From Castellaniella sp034675905 (lineage in GTDB: Bacteria > Pseudomonadota > Gammaproteobacteria > Burkholderiales > Burkholderiaceae_B): a DNA stretch of 64,000 nucleotides. The stretch covers positions 914,909-978,908 of the forward strand of contig NZ_JAUCCV010000010.1 in assembly GCF_034675905.1 (NCBI RefSeq), in the 5' to 3' direction. Every line of letters starts with the position of its first letter. Within the stretch, counting starts at the first letter, position 1. Positions 8,729 to 17,178 of this stretch are shown one piece after another. A program made the translations under genes and the position numbers. Under the pieces are notes generated by a model. The model searched no databases. It saw only the letters and a list, made by a program, of their open reading frames with translations, and was not told where the DNA came from.

Positions 8729-9376
8729 TCAGGCCTTGTTGGGGTATTCGTCCACCCCGATCATGACGTGTGACCCGTCGGGAGAAAACGCGTAGGGCGG
8801 GACTTCGAGGTTGTCCGGCGCGGGCTTGTTCTTGAACACGCGGCCAGCCAGGTCGAAGGTGGAGCCGTGGCAGGGGCACAACCAGCCGCCTGGCCAGTCG
8901 TTGGGCAGGCCCGGCTGGGCGCCTGTCTGGAAGTGCGCCGTAGGCGAGCAGCCCAGGTGCGTGCAGATGCCGATGCAAACGAAATATTCGGGGTTGCGCG
9001 AACGCCATTGGTTTTCGGCAAACGGCGGCGTGTAGCCCGGGCGCTTGGAGTCGGGGTCGGCCAGTTCGGCATCGTGCTTGGCCAGGTCTTCGAGTTCGGC
9101 CTTGGTGCGGCGCACGATCCAGATCGGCTTGCCGCGCCATTCAACGACCATCATTTGCCCTTCGGGCAGGCCGGAAATGTCGGCTTCGACCGGAGCGCCG
9201 GCCGCCTTGGCTTTTTCGGAAGGAGCAAATGACCCGACAAGAGGCACTGCAGTGGCAACGCCGGCTACCCCGCCCAGGGTACAGGCCGAGGCCACCCAGA
9301 AGCGTCGCGAAGGATCGGGGGGCAGGTTCGGGTCGACTGCGCCCTGCTCGTCGGACTGTGTCGGATTCTGACTCAT
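8729..9376 (-). CDS. petA: Rieske iron-sulfur subunit of ubiquinol-cytochrome c reductase
   Basis: A 215-residue protein. A Tat-type N-terminus (SRRFWVAS at 23-30) and one hydrophobic helix anchor the protein. The [2Fe-2S] cluster motifs CTHLGC (138-143) and CPCHGS (167-172) are intact. It is first of the petABC operon and is divergent from mscL; a shared AT-rich region near 9494-9499 could serve both directions. Confidence 0.96.
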   Translation of the reverse strand: MSQNPTQSDEQGAVDPNLPPDPSRRFWVASACTLGGVAGVATAVPLVGSFAPSEKAKAAGAPVEADISGLPEGQMMVVEWRGKPIWIVRRTKAELEDLAKHDAELADPDSKRPGYTPPFAENQWRSRNPEYFVCIGICTHLGCSPTAHFQTGAQPGLPNDWPGGWLCPCHGSTFDLAGRVFKNKPAPDNLEVPPYAFSPDGSHVMIGVDEYPNKA

Positions 9377-9493
9377 TTGTTATCCCTGGTAGCCGCCCAG
9401 CGGGCGGAGCGGTTTGACAATAATCTGTATACGCATGGGATGCAGGGGCCAAAACGCAACTATGGCGCATCCCACGAGGGTCTTCAACCGCGT

Positions 9494-9521
9494 ATTATAG
9501 CGTTACGACCAGTGGGGTAAA
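9494..9521 (-). promoter_or_regulatory. Candidate sigma-70 promoter for petABC-sspAB
   Basis: On the minus strand, TTTACC (9516-9521) and TATAAT (9494-9499) are separated by 16 bases, 118 bases before the petA start. The same AT core reads TATTAT on the plus strand (9493-9498) and could act as a -10 for mscL, giving overlapping divergent promoters. Confidence 0.4.
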
Positions 9522-9539
9522 TGCTAGAAGGAGCGCAAT

Positions 9540-9992
9540 ATGGCCGGAGCACGTGGTTTCATCAAGGAATTCCAAGAATTTGCCGTCAAGGGCAATATGA
9601 TGGATCTCGCCATCGGGGTCATCATTGGCGGCGCTTTCGGCAAGATCATCGACTCCATCGTCGCGGATCTGGTCATGCCTATCATCAATTTCATCCTGGG
9701 CGGACAGGTCAATTTCGACAACCTCTTCTGGGTGCTGCGCCTGCCCGAAGGCTATGCCGGCGCCATGACATCGGTCGACCTGACCAAAGCCGGCGCCGTG
9801 GTGTTCGCCTGGGGCCACTTCCTGACCATCTTCGTGAACTTCATCCTGCTGGCCCTGGTGGTGTTCCTGCTGGTCAAGATGATGAACAACGCCCGCCGCC
9901 GCTTCGAGGCCGCCCCCCCGCCCGCCGCGGCCCCCGTCACCCCCGAAGACATCGTGCTGCTGCGCGAAATCCGCGATTCCCTGAAAAAATAG
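9540..9992 (+). CDS. mscL: Large-conductance mechanosensitive channel MscL
   Basis: A 150-residue protein. The N-terminal amphipathic helix (GARGFIKEFQEFAVKGN) and the pore-lining TM1 (MMDLAIGVIIGGAFGKIIDS) are classic MscL. TM2 (LTIFVNFILLALVVFLLVKM) and a C-terminal bundle helix (EDIVLLREIRDSLKK) follow. It opens under membrane tension to release solutes on osmotic downshock. The start has AGAAGGAG upstream and a strong hairpin terminator follows. Confidence 0.96.
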   Translation: MAGARGFIKEFQEFAVKGNMMDLAIGVIIGGAFGKIIDSIVADLVMPIINFILGGQVNFDNLFWVLRLPEGYAGAMTSVDLTKAGAVVFAWGHFLTIFVNFILLALVVFLLVKMMNNARRRFEAAPPPAAAPVTPEDIVLLREIRDSLKK

Positions 9993-9996
9993 CCCC

Positions 9997-10030
9997 CGAA
10001 GAGCCCCGCAGGGCTCTTCGCCTGCAATTT
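9997..10030 (+). terminator. mscL terminator hairpin
   Basis: A perfect 10-base stem CGAAGAGCCC/GGGCTCTTCG (9997-10006 and 10011-10020) with a CGCA loop starts 5 bases after the mscL stop. The following T-tract is short (ATTTT at 10026-10030), so efficiency is uncertain. Confidence 0.7.
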
Positions 10031-10118
10031 TCCGAAGCTGGGCCGTGATAAGACCCACGTCCCATTTTCCGGCAGCTCTTCGCAAAAGGGGTAGCCCCCA
10101 CGGCGACTCCGTTCGTCA

Positions 10119-10223
10119 ATCGCTGTGTCCAGGGGCTGGGCGAACCTGTTGGAGCCCACCCGTCCCCATCCGGCGCAGCCGCCAAATTGCGACCAGGTTC
10201 ACCCAGCCCCTGGACACAGCGAT
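10119..10223. repeat. 30-bp imperfect inverted repeat with 45-base spacer
   Basis: Arms at 10119-10148 and 10194-10223 match at 29 of 30 positions. The arms include CCAGGGGCTGGG/CCCAGCCCCTGG. No T-tract follows, so it is not an obvious terminator, and no clear target duplication was found. It lies in the roughly 300-base non-coding stretch between mscL and the Nif3-like gene. The remainder of that stretch holds only the mscL terminator and the short direct repeat noted separately. Confidence 0.7.
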
Positions 10224-10279
10224 GAGCTATTACAAAAGCACGCGTTTACCCTGGGCACGGCGATGAACTATCACAGAAG
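10216..10279. repeat. Imperfect 23-base direct repeat
   Basis: The segments 10216-10238 and 10257-10279 share GCGATGA-CTAT-ACA-AAG with about 19 of 23 identities, offset by 41 bases. The first copy overlaps the right arm of the inverted repeat at 10119-10223, hinting at a local duplication. Function unknown. Confidence 0.45.
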
Positions 10280-10296
10280 ACCGCCTTCCCCCGCAA

Positions 10297-11076
10297 TCAG
10301 ACCGGATTGTCGATATCCACAAACGTGCAAGACACCCCGAACTGCGCCTCGATCGCCGCCCCCAGCGCCTGGACCCCATAGCGCTCCGTCGCATGATGCC
10401 CGGCGCTGATATAGGCGCTGCCCGTTTCCCGCGCCAGATGCACCGTCGGTTCCGAAATCTCTCCGCTGACGTAGCAATCCGCCCCCGCCGCCAAGGCCGC
10501 CTCCATCATCCCTTGCGCCGCCCCGGTGCACCAAGCCAGGCGCCGCACCGGCTGATCCAATTCGCCGATCAGCATCGGCTTGCGGCCCAGCCGTTGGGCG
10601 AGATCGGTTGCGAGTTCCCCTGCCGTGCAATCCCAGGCGGGCGTGCCCAGCCAGATCAGCTGATCTGGCCCGCAGCGATGCGGCGTACCATCGGCCTGGA
10701 TGTCAGGCGTCCAATCCATCACCCGGGCCAGCTGAGCGTTATTGCCCCATTCGGTGTGCGCATCCAGCGGCAGGTGGTAAGCGAACAGATTGATGTCCTG
10801 AGCCAGCAAGGCGGATAGGCGCCGGTGCTTGGGGCCGCGAATGCAAGGGTTTTCGTTTTTCCAGAACCAGCCGTGATGCACCAGAATCGCATCCGCCTGT
10901 TGTGCGATCGCTGCATCGATCAGCGCCTGGGATGCCGTCACACCGGTCACGATATGGCGAATGACGGCGCGGCCTTCGACCTGCAGGCCGTTGGGGCAGT
11001 AATCCTTGAATCGTTCGGGCTGCAGCGTGCTGCTCAGCCAGTTTTCCAGTTCCTGGCGGGAAATCTGTGGTTTCAT
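10297..11076 (-). CDS. Nif3-like dinuclear metal centre protein (GTP cyclohydrolase 1 type 2 / YbgI family)
   Basis: A 259-residue protein. Metal-binding blocks of the NIF3 family are present: HHGWFWKNE, HLPLDAH and the C-terminal GHHATERYG. Members form hexamer rings with two metals per subunit; the physiological reaction is poorly defined, though annotation as GTP cyclohydrolase-like is common. ATG 11076 is chosen because the conserved start MKPQISRQELENWL fits the family; the frame extends 36 codons further upstream without family similarity. It is divergent from the htrA-type gene with only 31 bases between starts, so promoters must overlap coding sequence. Confidence 0.85.
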   Translation of the reverse strand: MKPQISRQELENWLSSTLQPERFKDYCPNGLQVEGRAVIRHIVTGVTASQALIDAAIAQQADAILVHHGWFWKNENPCIRGPKHRRLSALLAQDINLFAYHLPLDAHTEWGNNAQLARVMDWTPDIQADGTPHRCGPDQLIWLGTPAWDCTAGELATDLAQRLGRKPMLIGELDQPVRRLAWCTGAAQGMMEAALAAGADCYVSGEISEPTVHLARETGSAYISAGHHATERYGVQALGAAIEAQFGVSCTFVDIDNPV

Positions 11077-11107
11077 GATGGAAAAATCCTTTGCTGATCG
11101 GAAATTC

Positions 11108-12292
11108 ATGTTGATGCGACGATTGTGGCTGATTTTCACCCAGACCGTGACCGTATGCCTGGGCATCCTGTTTTTGGTGTCCACCTTGCGGCCTCAGTGG
11201 CTGCCGGGGCGCGAAGCCCCGCCGGCTGGCGGAGCAGCCTTGCTGCAGCTCGACGGGCGGACGCCGCTGGCGGGTGTGTCGGCAGGGCCGGCCATCGCCA
11301 GCTACGCGGCGGCCGTCGCCCAGGCGGCGCCTTCCGTGGTCAACATCTATACGCGCAAGCACATTGATGTGCCTTTGATTCCCCTGCCGCCTGACCCCGC
11401 CCTGCAGCAGTTTCTGCGCAGCGTGCCCGGCTTCACGCAGCGGCGGGATTCCACCAGCCTGGGTTCGGGCGTGATCGTGCGCACAGATGGCTACATCCTG
11501 ACCAACAACCATGTGATCGAATCCGCCGATGCCATCGAAGTCAGCCTGAAAGACGGCCGCCAGGCGACGGCCAAACTGGTGGGCGCAGACCCGGAAAGCG
11601 ACCTGGCCGTGCTGAAGATCGATCTGGACAATCTGCCTGCCATCGTGTTCGACCCGGAACAATCCGTGCGAGTGGGTGACGTGGTGCTGGCCATCGGCAA
11701 TCCTTTTGGCGTGGGGCAGACCACCACCCAGGGCATCGTGTCCGCCTTGGGGCGCAATCGCCTGGGCATCAATACCTACGAGGACTTCATCCAGACTGAT
11801 GCCGCGATCAATCCGGGTAATTCCGGCGGGGCGCTCATCGACACCCAAGGGCGCCTGGTGGGCATCAATACCGCCATCTATTCGGAAACCGGCGGGTCGT
11901 TGGGTATCGGGTTCGCGATTCCGTCAGGGCCGGCGCACCAGATACTGGATCAAATCATCGAACATGGCCGGGTGCAGCGCGGCTGGCTGGGGCTGGAACC
12001 GCAGGACATCACGCCCGATCTGGCGCGGGCCTTTCAGTTGAAGAGCGACCGGGGCGCCATTGTGGCGCGGGTGTTTGCGCGCGGACCCGCGGCTCAGGCC
12101 GGCATCCGGGTCGGCGATATCCTGCAGTCCCTGGATGGCCGGCCGGTACGCGATTCCTTCGATCTGCTGAACCGGCTTGCGCCCATGAAGGCCGGCAGCA
12201 AGGCTCGCCTGGGCGTGTGGCGCGACGGCCAGATCGTCACGCTGACGGTCACGGTGGGCCTGCGTCCGGTCGCGCGCGGGCCGTCACACTGA
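11108..12292 (+). CDS. HtrA-family serine protease with one PDZ domain, membrane-anchored (DegS/AlgW-like)
   Basis: A 394-residue protein. A single N-terminal helix (residues 4-26) is likely an uncleaved inner-membrane anchor with the protease in the periplasm. The catalytic triad is complete: His135 in NNHVIE, Asp165 in DPESDLAVLK, Ser239 in NPGNSGG. One PDZ domain occupies roughly residues 290-385. One PDZ plus an anchor fits DegS/AlgW, which start the sigma-E cascade by cutting anti-sigma factors on sensing misfolded porins. No sigma-E genes lie in this window. The start ATG has only a weak GGAA upstream; ATG 11114 is an alternative. Confidence 0.9.
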   Translation: MLMRRLWLIFTQTVTVCLGILFLVSTLRPQWLPGREAPPAGGAALLQLDGRTPLAGVSAGPAIASYAAAVAQAAPSVVNIYTRKHIDVPLIPLPPDPALQQFLRSVPGFTQRRDSTSLGSGVIVRTDGYILTNNHVIESADAIEVSLKDGRQATAKLVGADPESDLAVLKIDLDNLPAIVFDPEQSVRVGDVVLAIGNPFGVGQTTTQGIVSALGRNRLGINTYEDFIQTDAAINPGNSGGALIDTQGRLVGINTAIYSETGGSLGIGFAIPSGPAHQILDQIIEHGRVQRGWLGLEPQDITPDLARAFQLKSDRGAIVARVFARGPAAQAGIRVGDILQSLDGRPVRDSFDLLNRLAPMKAGSKARLGVWRDGQIVTLTVTVGLRPVARGPSH

Positions 12293-12307
12293 GAGCCCGC
12301 CCAGGTC

Positions 12308-13327
12308 TTAGCGGCCCTGATCGCGCAGCAACTGCGCCGCCGCGACGGCGAAATACGTCAGGATGCCGTCGCCGCCGGCGCGCTTGAACGCCAGCAGCGA
12401 TTCCATCATGACCTTGTCGTGGTCCAGCCAGCCGTTGGCTGCCGCCGCTTTGATCATGGCGTATTCGCCGCTGACCTGATAGGCATAGGTGGGCATGCCA
12501 AAGGCGTCTTTGACCTCGCGCAGCACGTCCAGATAGGGCAGGCCGGGTTTGACCATGACCATGTCGGCGCCTTCACGGATGTCGGCGGCGACTTCGCGCA
12601 GGGCTTCCAGGCGGTTGGCCGGGTCCATCTGATAGGTGGCCTTGTTGGATGCGCCCAGGCTGGCGGCCGACCCCACCGCGTCGCGGAAAGGGCCATAGAA
12701 GGCGCTGGCGTATTTGGCGGAATACGCCATGATGCGGGTGTGGATGCGTCCGCGCCCGTCCAGCGCCTGCCGGACGGCGCCGATGCGCCCGTCCATCATG
12801 TCGCTGGGGGCGACGATGTCCACGCCGGCTTCGGCATGGGTCAGGGCCTGGCGCACCAGCATGGCGACGGTGGCCTCGTTCAGCAGCTGGCCGTCCGTGT
12901 CGATCAGACCGTCCTGGCCATGGCTGGTATAGGGGTCCAGCGCCACATCGGTCAGGATGCCCAGTTCGGGAAAGTGCTGCTTGAGCAGCGCCACCGTGCG
13001 CGGAATCAGGCCATCGGGATTGGCGGCTTCGATGCCGTCCGGGGTCTTCAGCGCGGGGTCGATGTGCGGAAACAAGGCCAGCACCGGAATCCCCAGGCGC
13101 AGGCAGTTTTCAGCGGTCTGCAGCAGCGTATCGGGTGAATGGCGCACCACGTCGGGCATGGAAGTGATCGGTTCGCGGACCTGGCTGCCTTCCTGGACAA
13201 AGACCGGATAGATCAGATCGTCGGCCGATAGATGGTTTTCACGCACCAGGCGGCGTGAAAAATCGTCGCGCCGGTTGCGGCGCAGGCGGGCGGTGGGAAA
13301 ATCGACGGGGGGCAGAAAAGCAGTCAT
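12308..13327 (-). CDS. hemB: Delta-aminolevulinic acid dehydratase (porphobilinogen synthase)
   Basis: A 339-residue enzyme that joins two 5-aminolevulinate molecules into porphobilinogen, an early step of heme synthesis. Both Schiff-base lysines are visible, in YSAKYASAFYGPFR and in MVMVKPGLPYLD. The family block VAPSDMMDGRIGAVR is also intact. It is convergent with the HtrA gene. Its placement beside engB, cytochrome c4 and the cytochrome c assembly genes fits a heme and cytochrome-related neighbourhood. Confidence 0.96.
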   Translation of the reverse strand: MTAFLPPVDFPTARLRRNRRDDFSRRLVRENHLSADDLIYPVFVQEGSQVREPITSMPDVVRHSPDTLLQTAENCLRLGIPVLALFPHIDPALKTPDGIEAANPDGLIPRTVALLKQHFPELGILTDVALDPYTSHGQDGLIDTDGQLLNEATVAMLVRQALTHAEAGVDIVAPSDMMDGRIGAVRQALDGRGRIHTRIMAYSAKYASAFYGPFRDAVGSAASLGASNKATYQMDPANRLEALREVAADIREGADMVMVKPGLPYLDVLREVKDAFGMPTYAYQVSGEYAMIKAAAANGWLDHDKVMMESLLAFKRAGGDGILTYFAVAAAQLLRDQGR

Positions 13328-13398
13328 TCAAAACTCCTGAAAACCTGCGCGGTGCGGGGATCAGTCACGATCAGTCCGGGGCCGGGCCTGAACGCTTG

Positions 13399-14022
13399 TC
13401 AGGGCACGACCTGCGGCGAAATCCAGTTCTCGATATGGGCGGCGGCGTCTTCCAGCCCGAGACGGTGGGTCGCGGAAAAGGGCAGCGCGGTCAGGGTGCC
13501 GATTTCAGCCAGGTCTTTGCGCACCTGGGCGACGGCGCGGATCCGTTGGCCGTAGGGCAGCTTGTCGGCTTTGGTCAGCAGGGCCAGCGTAGGCAGCCCG
13601 CGCAGGCCGATCCAGTGCGCCAGGCGGCGGTCCAGGTCGGTGACGCCGCGGCGGATGTCGATCAGCAGCACCACGCCGGCCAGACTGCTGCGTTCGTGCA
13701 GATAGCCGCCCAGGACTTCCGCCCATTCGTCTCGGGATGCGCGGTCTACCGCCGCATAGCCGTAGCCGGGCAGGTCGACCAGAAAGCCCAGCCAGGCATC
13801 GGGCGTGATCGGGTCGGGGATGCCGAACAAATTGATCAGGCGTGTGCGTCCGGGCGTTTTGCTGGAAAAGGCCAGGCGGCGCTGATTGGTCAGCACATTG
13901 ATGGCCGATGATTTGCCGGAATTAGAGCGGCCCACGAAGCAGACTTCGGCTGTCGTCGGTTCAGGCAGCTGGTCCAGGCGAGCGGCGGATATCGTGAAGC
14001 GGGCGCGATGAAGAAGGGACAC
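13399..14022 (-). CDS. engB: Ribosome biogenesis GTPase EngB (YihA/YsxC)
   Basis: A 208-residue TrmE-Era-type GTPase. G1 is GRSNSGKSS, G2/G3 blocks are TPGRTRLIN and DLPGYGYA, and G4 is TKAD. It acts in late large-subunit assembly. Start choice: a GTG at 14022 gives the usual MSLLHRARF-type N-terminus. The frame stays open 86 codons upstream into the cytochrome c4 promoter region, but that part has no family similarity. No strong ribosome site is seen before the GTG, so the exact start is less certain than the identity. Confidence 0.92.
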   Translation of the reverse strand: MSLLHRARFTISAARLDQLPEPTTAEVCFVGRSNSGKSSAINVLTNQRRLAFSSKTPGRTRLINLFGIPDPITPDAWLGFLVDLPGYGYAAVDRASRDEWAEVLGGYLHERSSLAGVVLLIDIRRGVTDLDRRLAHWIGLRGLPTLALLTKADKLPYGQRIRAVAQVRKDLAEIGTLTALPFSATHRLGLEDAAAHIENWISPQVVP

Positions 14023-14137
14023 GGCGAGTGGTGGAAGCCCGGTGGGCGCAGATGACAAAGGGCAGGCGTATCGGACGCCGGCCTGCGGATGTGGCGGCCA
14101 TGGCCGCCGGGATGCGGGTGGCGCCTGATGCCTATTG

Positions 14138-14143
14138 TATAAT
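14138..14143 (+). promoter_or_regulatory. Candidate -10 element for cytochrome c4 gene
   Basis: A perfect TATAAT in an otherwise GC-rich stretch lies 108 bases before the c4 start. No convincing -35 is found at the usual distance. Confidence 0.35.
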
Positions 14144-14251
14144 CTTCGCTTGTGTTTGTTACGCCGGTCGTCTTCCGCTCTGTTGAAAGGCGGGCTGGCC
14201 TCATGACCTGATGGCGTCTTGCGACGCCCGTACCAAAAATCCGAGGACCTC

Positions 14252-14941
14252 ATGAAGCGTGCGCTTTCCAGTATGTTCATGGCCGGCAGCCTGATGCTTG
14301 CCGGCGCCCTGCCTGGTTTGGCCCACGCTCAGGATGCCGTCAAGCCTGATGCCAAGGCCGGCGAGCAGCTGTTCGTCAACGGCGACATGTCGCGCGGCGT
14401 GCTGGCCTGTGTCACCTGTCACGGCGATGCTGGTAACAGCACCATTCCGGCCAACCCCAATCTGGCCGCTATGCCGCACGAATACCTGGTCAAGCAGCTG
14501 CGTGATTTCGCGCCTCAGGGCGATAAGCCCGCTGTGCGCACCGGGCCCGATGGGGCGCCGTCCATCATGGCGACCATCGCGCCGGCATTGACCGCCCAGG
14601 ATATCCAGAACGTCTCGCTCTACCTGTCGCAGCAGAAACTCGACTGGGATCAGGCGGGCAACGCCACCAACGAATCCACCATGGATCGCGGTCAGCAGAT
14701 CTGGCGCGCGGGCATTGTCGGACGCCAGGTGCCGGCCTGTGCGGCGTGTCACTCGGCCAATGGCGCCGGGTTGCCCGGCGAATTTCCGCGCTTGGCGGGC
14801 CAACACCCGGAATACATCCTGGAACAGCTGAAATTGTTCCGCTCGGGTGATCGGGCCAATACCATCATGTACGACATTACTAGCCGCATGACCGATCCTG
14901 ATTTGGCGGCTGTGGCGGATTTCGCCGCCGGCTTGCGCTGA
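14252..14941 (+). CDS. Diheme cytochrome c4
   Basis: A 229-residue periplasmic protein. A signal peptide ends near LAHA (residues 21-28). Two heme c motifs follow, CVTCH in the first half and CAACH in the second, each domain with a downstream Met-containing segment. This duplicated arrangement defines cytochrome c4, which carries electrons from complex III to terminal oxidases. CCGAGGACC precedes the start. It sits immediately upstream of the System II cytochrome c maturation genes that would attach its hemes. A strong terminator follows. Confidence 0.93.
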   Translation: MKRALSSMFMAGSLMLAGALPGLAHAQDAVKPDAKAGEQLFVNGDMSRGVLACVTCHGDAGNSTIPANPNLAAMPHEYLVKQLRDFAPQGDKPAVRTGPDGAPSIMATIAPALTAQDIQNVSLYLSQQKLDWDQAGNATNESTMDRGQQIWRAGIVGRQVPACAACHSANGAGLPGEFPRLAGQHPEYILEQLKLFRSGDRANTIMYDITSRMTDPDLAAVADFAAGLR

Positions 14942-15082
14942 TCGGCGACCGCCCGGCGGGGCATGCGGGGCCGCACGAATGGTCTCGCAGCCTGTTGCCA
15001 GGCGGTGTAATTCCCGGTTGTGTCTGGGGTCTTGGGAAGGATCCGCAGATCAGTCGGTGTAAGGTTGAACTTTAAAAAATAT

Positions 15083-15120
15083 AAAAAGGGGGGGACGCGC
15101 TGGCGCGCCTCCCCTTTTTC
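15083..15120 (+). terminator. Strong terminator between cytochrome c4 and ResB genes
   Basis: A GC-rich hairpin flanked by AAAAAGGGG (15084-15092) and CCCCTTTTT (15111-15119), with internal GCGC pairing around a two-base loop. It has T-tracts on both strands. It separates the c4 gene from the cytochrome c assembly genes, which then need their own promoter or readthrough. The 194-base gap shows nothing else distinct. Confidence 0.8.
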
Positions 15121-15135
15121 TTGAGTCGGGCTGCC

Positions 15136-17178
15136 GTGACCTCTTCTTCCAGTTCCCGCACATGGGGTGCAGACGTCGTTGAACTGCTGGGTTCGATGCG
15201 TTTCGCCATCAGCCTGCTGGTCTTCATCTGCGTGGCCAGCCTGATCGGCACCGTGTTGCCGCAAAATCAGGCGACCAATACCTACATCGATCAGTTCGGG
15301 CCGTTCTGGTATGCGGTCTTTGACCAGTTTTCCATCTGGCACATCTATAACAGTCCGTGGTTTTTGCTGATCATGGCGTTTCTGGTCGTGTCCACGACCT
15401 TGTGCGTCATGCGCAATACGCCCAAGATGCTGCGCGACATGCGCACCTTCCGGGAATATGTGCGCGGGTCCAGCCTGAAGGCCTTTCACCACAAGGTGGA
15501 CATCGACAGCACGCTGGCGCCGGATCAGGCGGTGGATCAGGTGGGGGCGCTGCTGCGCAGCCAGGGTTTCCGCTATCGGGTGCGCATCGACGGCGACAGC
15601 CGCATGGTGGCGGCCAAAAAAGGCGCGGCCAACCGGCTGGGATATATCTTTGCCCACGTGGCTATTGTCGTGATCTGCCTGGGCGGGCTGCTGGACAGTG
15701 AACTGCCCGTGCGGCTGCAGACGTGGTTGTTCGACAAGCAGCCGATCGTGGGCAATATGCTGATTTCCGATGTGCCCGAATCCGGGCGGCTGTCAGCCAG
15801 AAACCCCAGTTTTCGCGCCAATATGCTGATCCCCGATGGCAAGCAAAGCAGCATGGGCATTATCGCGGCCGGGCAGGGCGTGTTGTTGCAGCCCCTGCCG
15901 TTTTCAGTGCGCCTGAAAAAATTCTATATCGATTACTACGATACCGGCATGCCCAGTGATTTCCGCAGCGATGTGGTGGTCACGGACCTGGCGACCGGCG
16001 CATCCTTCGATCAGACCATCCAGGTCAACGAACCCCTGCACTACAAGGGGGTGACCGTCTATCAGTCCAGTTTTGACGATGGGGGCAGCGCACTCAGCCT
16101 GAAGGCCTGGCCGCTGTCCGGCACGCAGGCCCGATCCCAGGATCTGTCCGGGACGGTAGGCGCTCAAGTCCGCCTGCCGAAGGATCTGGGCGGACAGATG
16201 GTGGATTACACCGGTTTGCGCGTCATCAATGTAGAAAACATGAGCAGCGGCGACCCGCAGCCGCAGCCGACCAGTCTGATTCGCGATGTTGCCGCCGTCA
16301 CCGGCAGTGCGGCGCGGCCGCGCGACGATAATCTGCGCAATGTCGGTCCCAGCTTTCAGTACCGTTTGATCGGGTCCGACGGGCAGGCCCACGAATTCAC
16401 CCAGTACATGCTGCCGGTGGCGATCGACGGGTTCCCCATGTTCCTGCTGGGAACGCGCAACACGGGGTCCGAACCCTATCGCTACCTGCGCATCCCCGCC
16501 GACGATCAGGGCACGATGCAGGAATTCATGCAGATGCGCGCCGCGCTGGCCGACCCGGCCCTGCGCGAGGAAGCCGCCCGCCGCTTTGCCGCCGGCAATG
16601 CGCCCGAAGGCGAACAGCGCGATCTGATGTTCCAGGCGGCCCAGGGGGCGTTGCGTACGTTTTCCCAGCGCGGCTTCAACGGCATCATCGAATCTGCACC
16701 GCAGGACCAGCGGGAAAAGATCCTGAACTTCGCCGTGCCCATGATCCAGCTCAGCCTGCAGGAACTGCGTGGCCTGATGCGGGCGCAGCAGCACCTGCCG
16801 GCCTTGCCCGCCGATGGGCCGCAGGCCGAACGCGAAGCGCAGTGGCTGCGGCTATCGGTCCTGGCTTTGGCCTCGCTTCCGGATTATCCTGCCCCTGTGG
16901 CGCTGCAGCTGTCGACCTTTGACCAAGTGCAGGCCAGTGTTTTTCAGGTGGCGCGCAGCCCCGGCAAAATCACGGTCTATATCGGCTGCCTGCTGCTGGT
17001 GCTGGGTGTGTTTTCAATGTTCTACATCCGCGAACGGCGCGTGTGGGTCTGGATCCGTCCGTCGGATACGGGCAGCAGTTGGCTGGCCGCCATGACCACG
17101 CAGCGCCGCAACCTGGATTTCAATCACGAATTTGAGCGTCTGCGCGCTGCGCTGCGCCGCCTCGGAGGATCCCAATGA
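15136..17178 (+). CDS. Cytochrome c biogenesis protein ResB (System II, Ccs1 family)
   Basis: About 680 residues. Membrane helices lie near residues 22-45 (after ELLGSMRFAISL), 75-95, 165-185 and 610-635, with a large periplasmic domain between the third and fourth. ResB/Ccs1 works with CcsB/ResC to move heme across the membrane and ligate it to CxxCH motifs. The start is uncertain: GTG 15136 or TTG 15121 both fit, and the terminator hairpin lies directly upstream. It overlaps the next gene by 4 bases (ATGA), implying translational coupling. Confidence 0.9.
   Translation: MTSSSSSRTWGADVVELLGSMRFAISLLVFICVASLIGTVLPQNQATNTYIDQFGPFWYAVFDQFSIWHIYNSPWFLLIMAFLVVSTTLCVMRNTPKMLRDMRTFREYVRGSSLKAFHHKVDIDSTLAPDQAVDQVGALLRSQGFRYRVRIDGDSRMVAAKKGAANRLGYIFAHVAIVVICLGGLLDSELPVRLQTWLFDKQPIVGNMLISDVPESGRLSARNPSFRANMLIPDGKQSSMGIIAAGQGVLLQPLPFSVRLKKFYIDYYDTGMPSDFRSDVVVTDLATGASFDQTIQVNEPLHYKGVTVYQSSFDDGGSALSLKAWPLSGTQARSQDLSGTVGAQVRLPKDLGGQMVDYTGLRVINVENMSSGDPQPQPTSLIRDVAAVTGSAARPRDDNLRNVGPSFQYRLIGSDGQAHEFTQYMLPVAIDGFPMFLLGTRNTGSEPYRYLRIPADDQGTMQEFMQMRAALADPALREEAARRFAAGNAPEGEQRDLMFQAAQGALRTFSQRGFNGIIESAPQDQREKILNFAVPMIQLSLQELRGLMRAQQHLPALPADGPQAEREAQWLRLSVLALASLPDYPAPVALQLSTFDQVQASVFQVARSPGKITVYIGCLLLVLGVFSMFYIRERRVWVWIRPSDTGSSWLAAMTTQRRNLDFNHEFERLRAALRRLGGSQ

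Noticed and set aside
7104..8795. Plus-strand open frame of 563 codons opposite petB
   Set aside because: His/Asp/Gln-rich mirror of cytochrome b codons with no ribosome site or recognisable domain.
13399..14280. Extended 293-residue EngB with an N-terminal domain
   Set aside because: The first 86 codons are Arg/Pro-rich, unlike the family and overlap the cytochrome c4 promoter region; GTG 14022 gives the normal protein.
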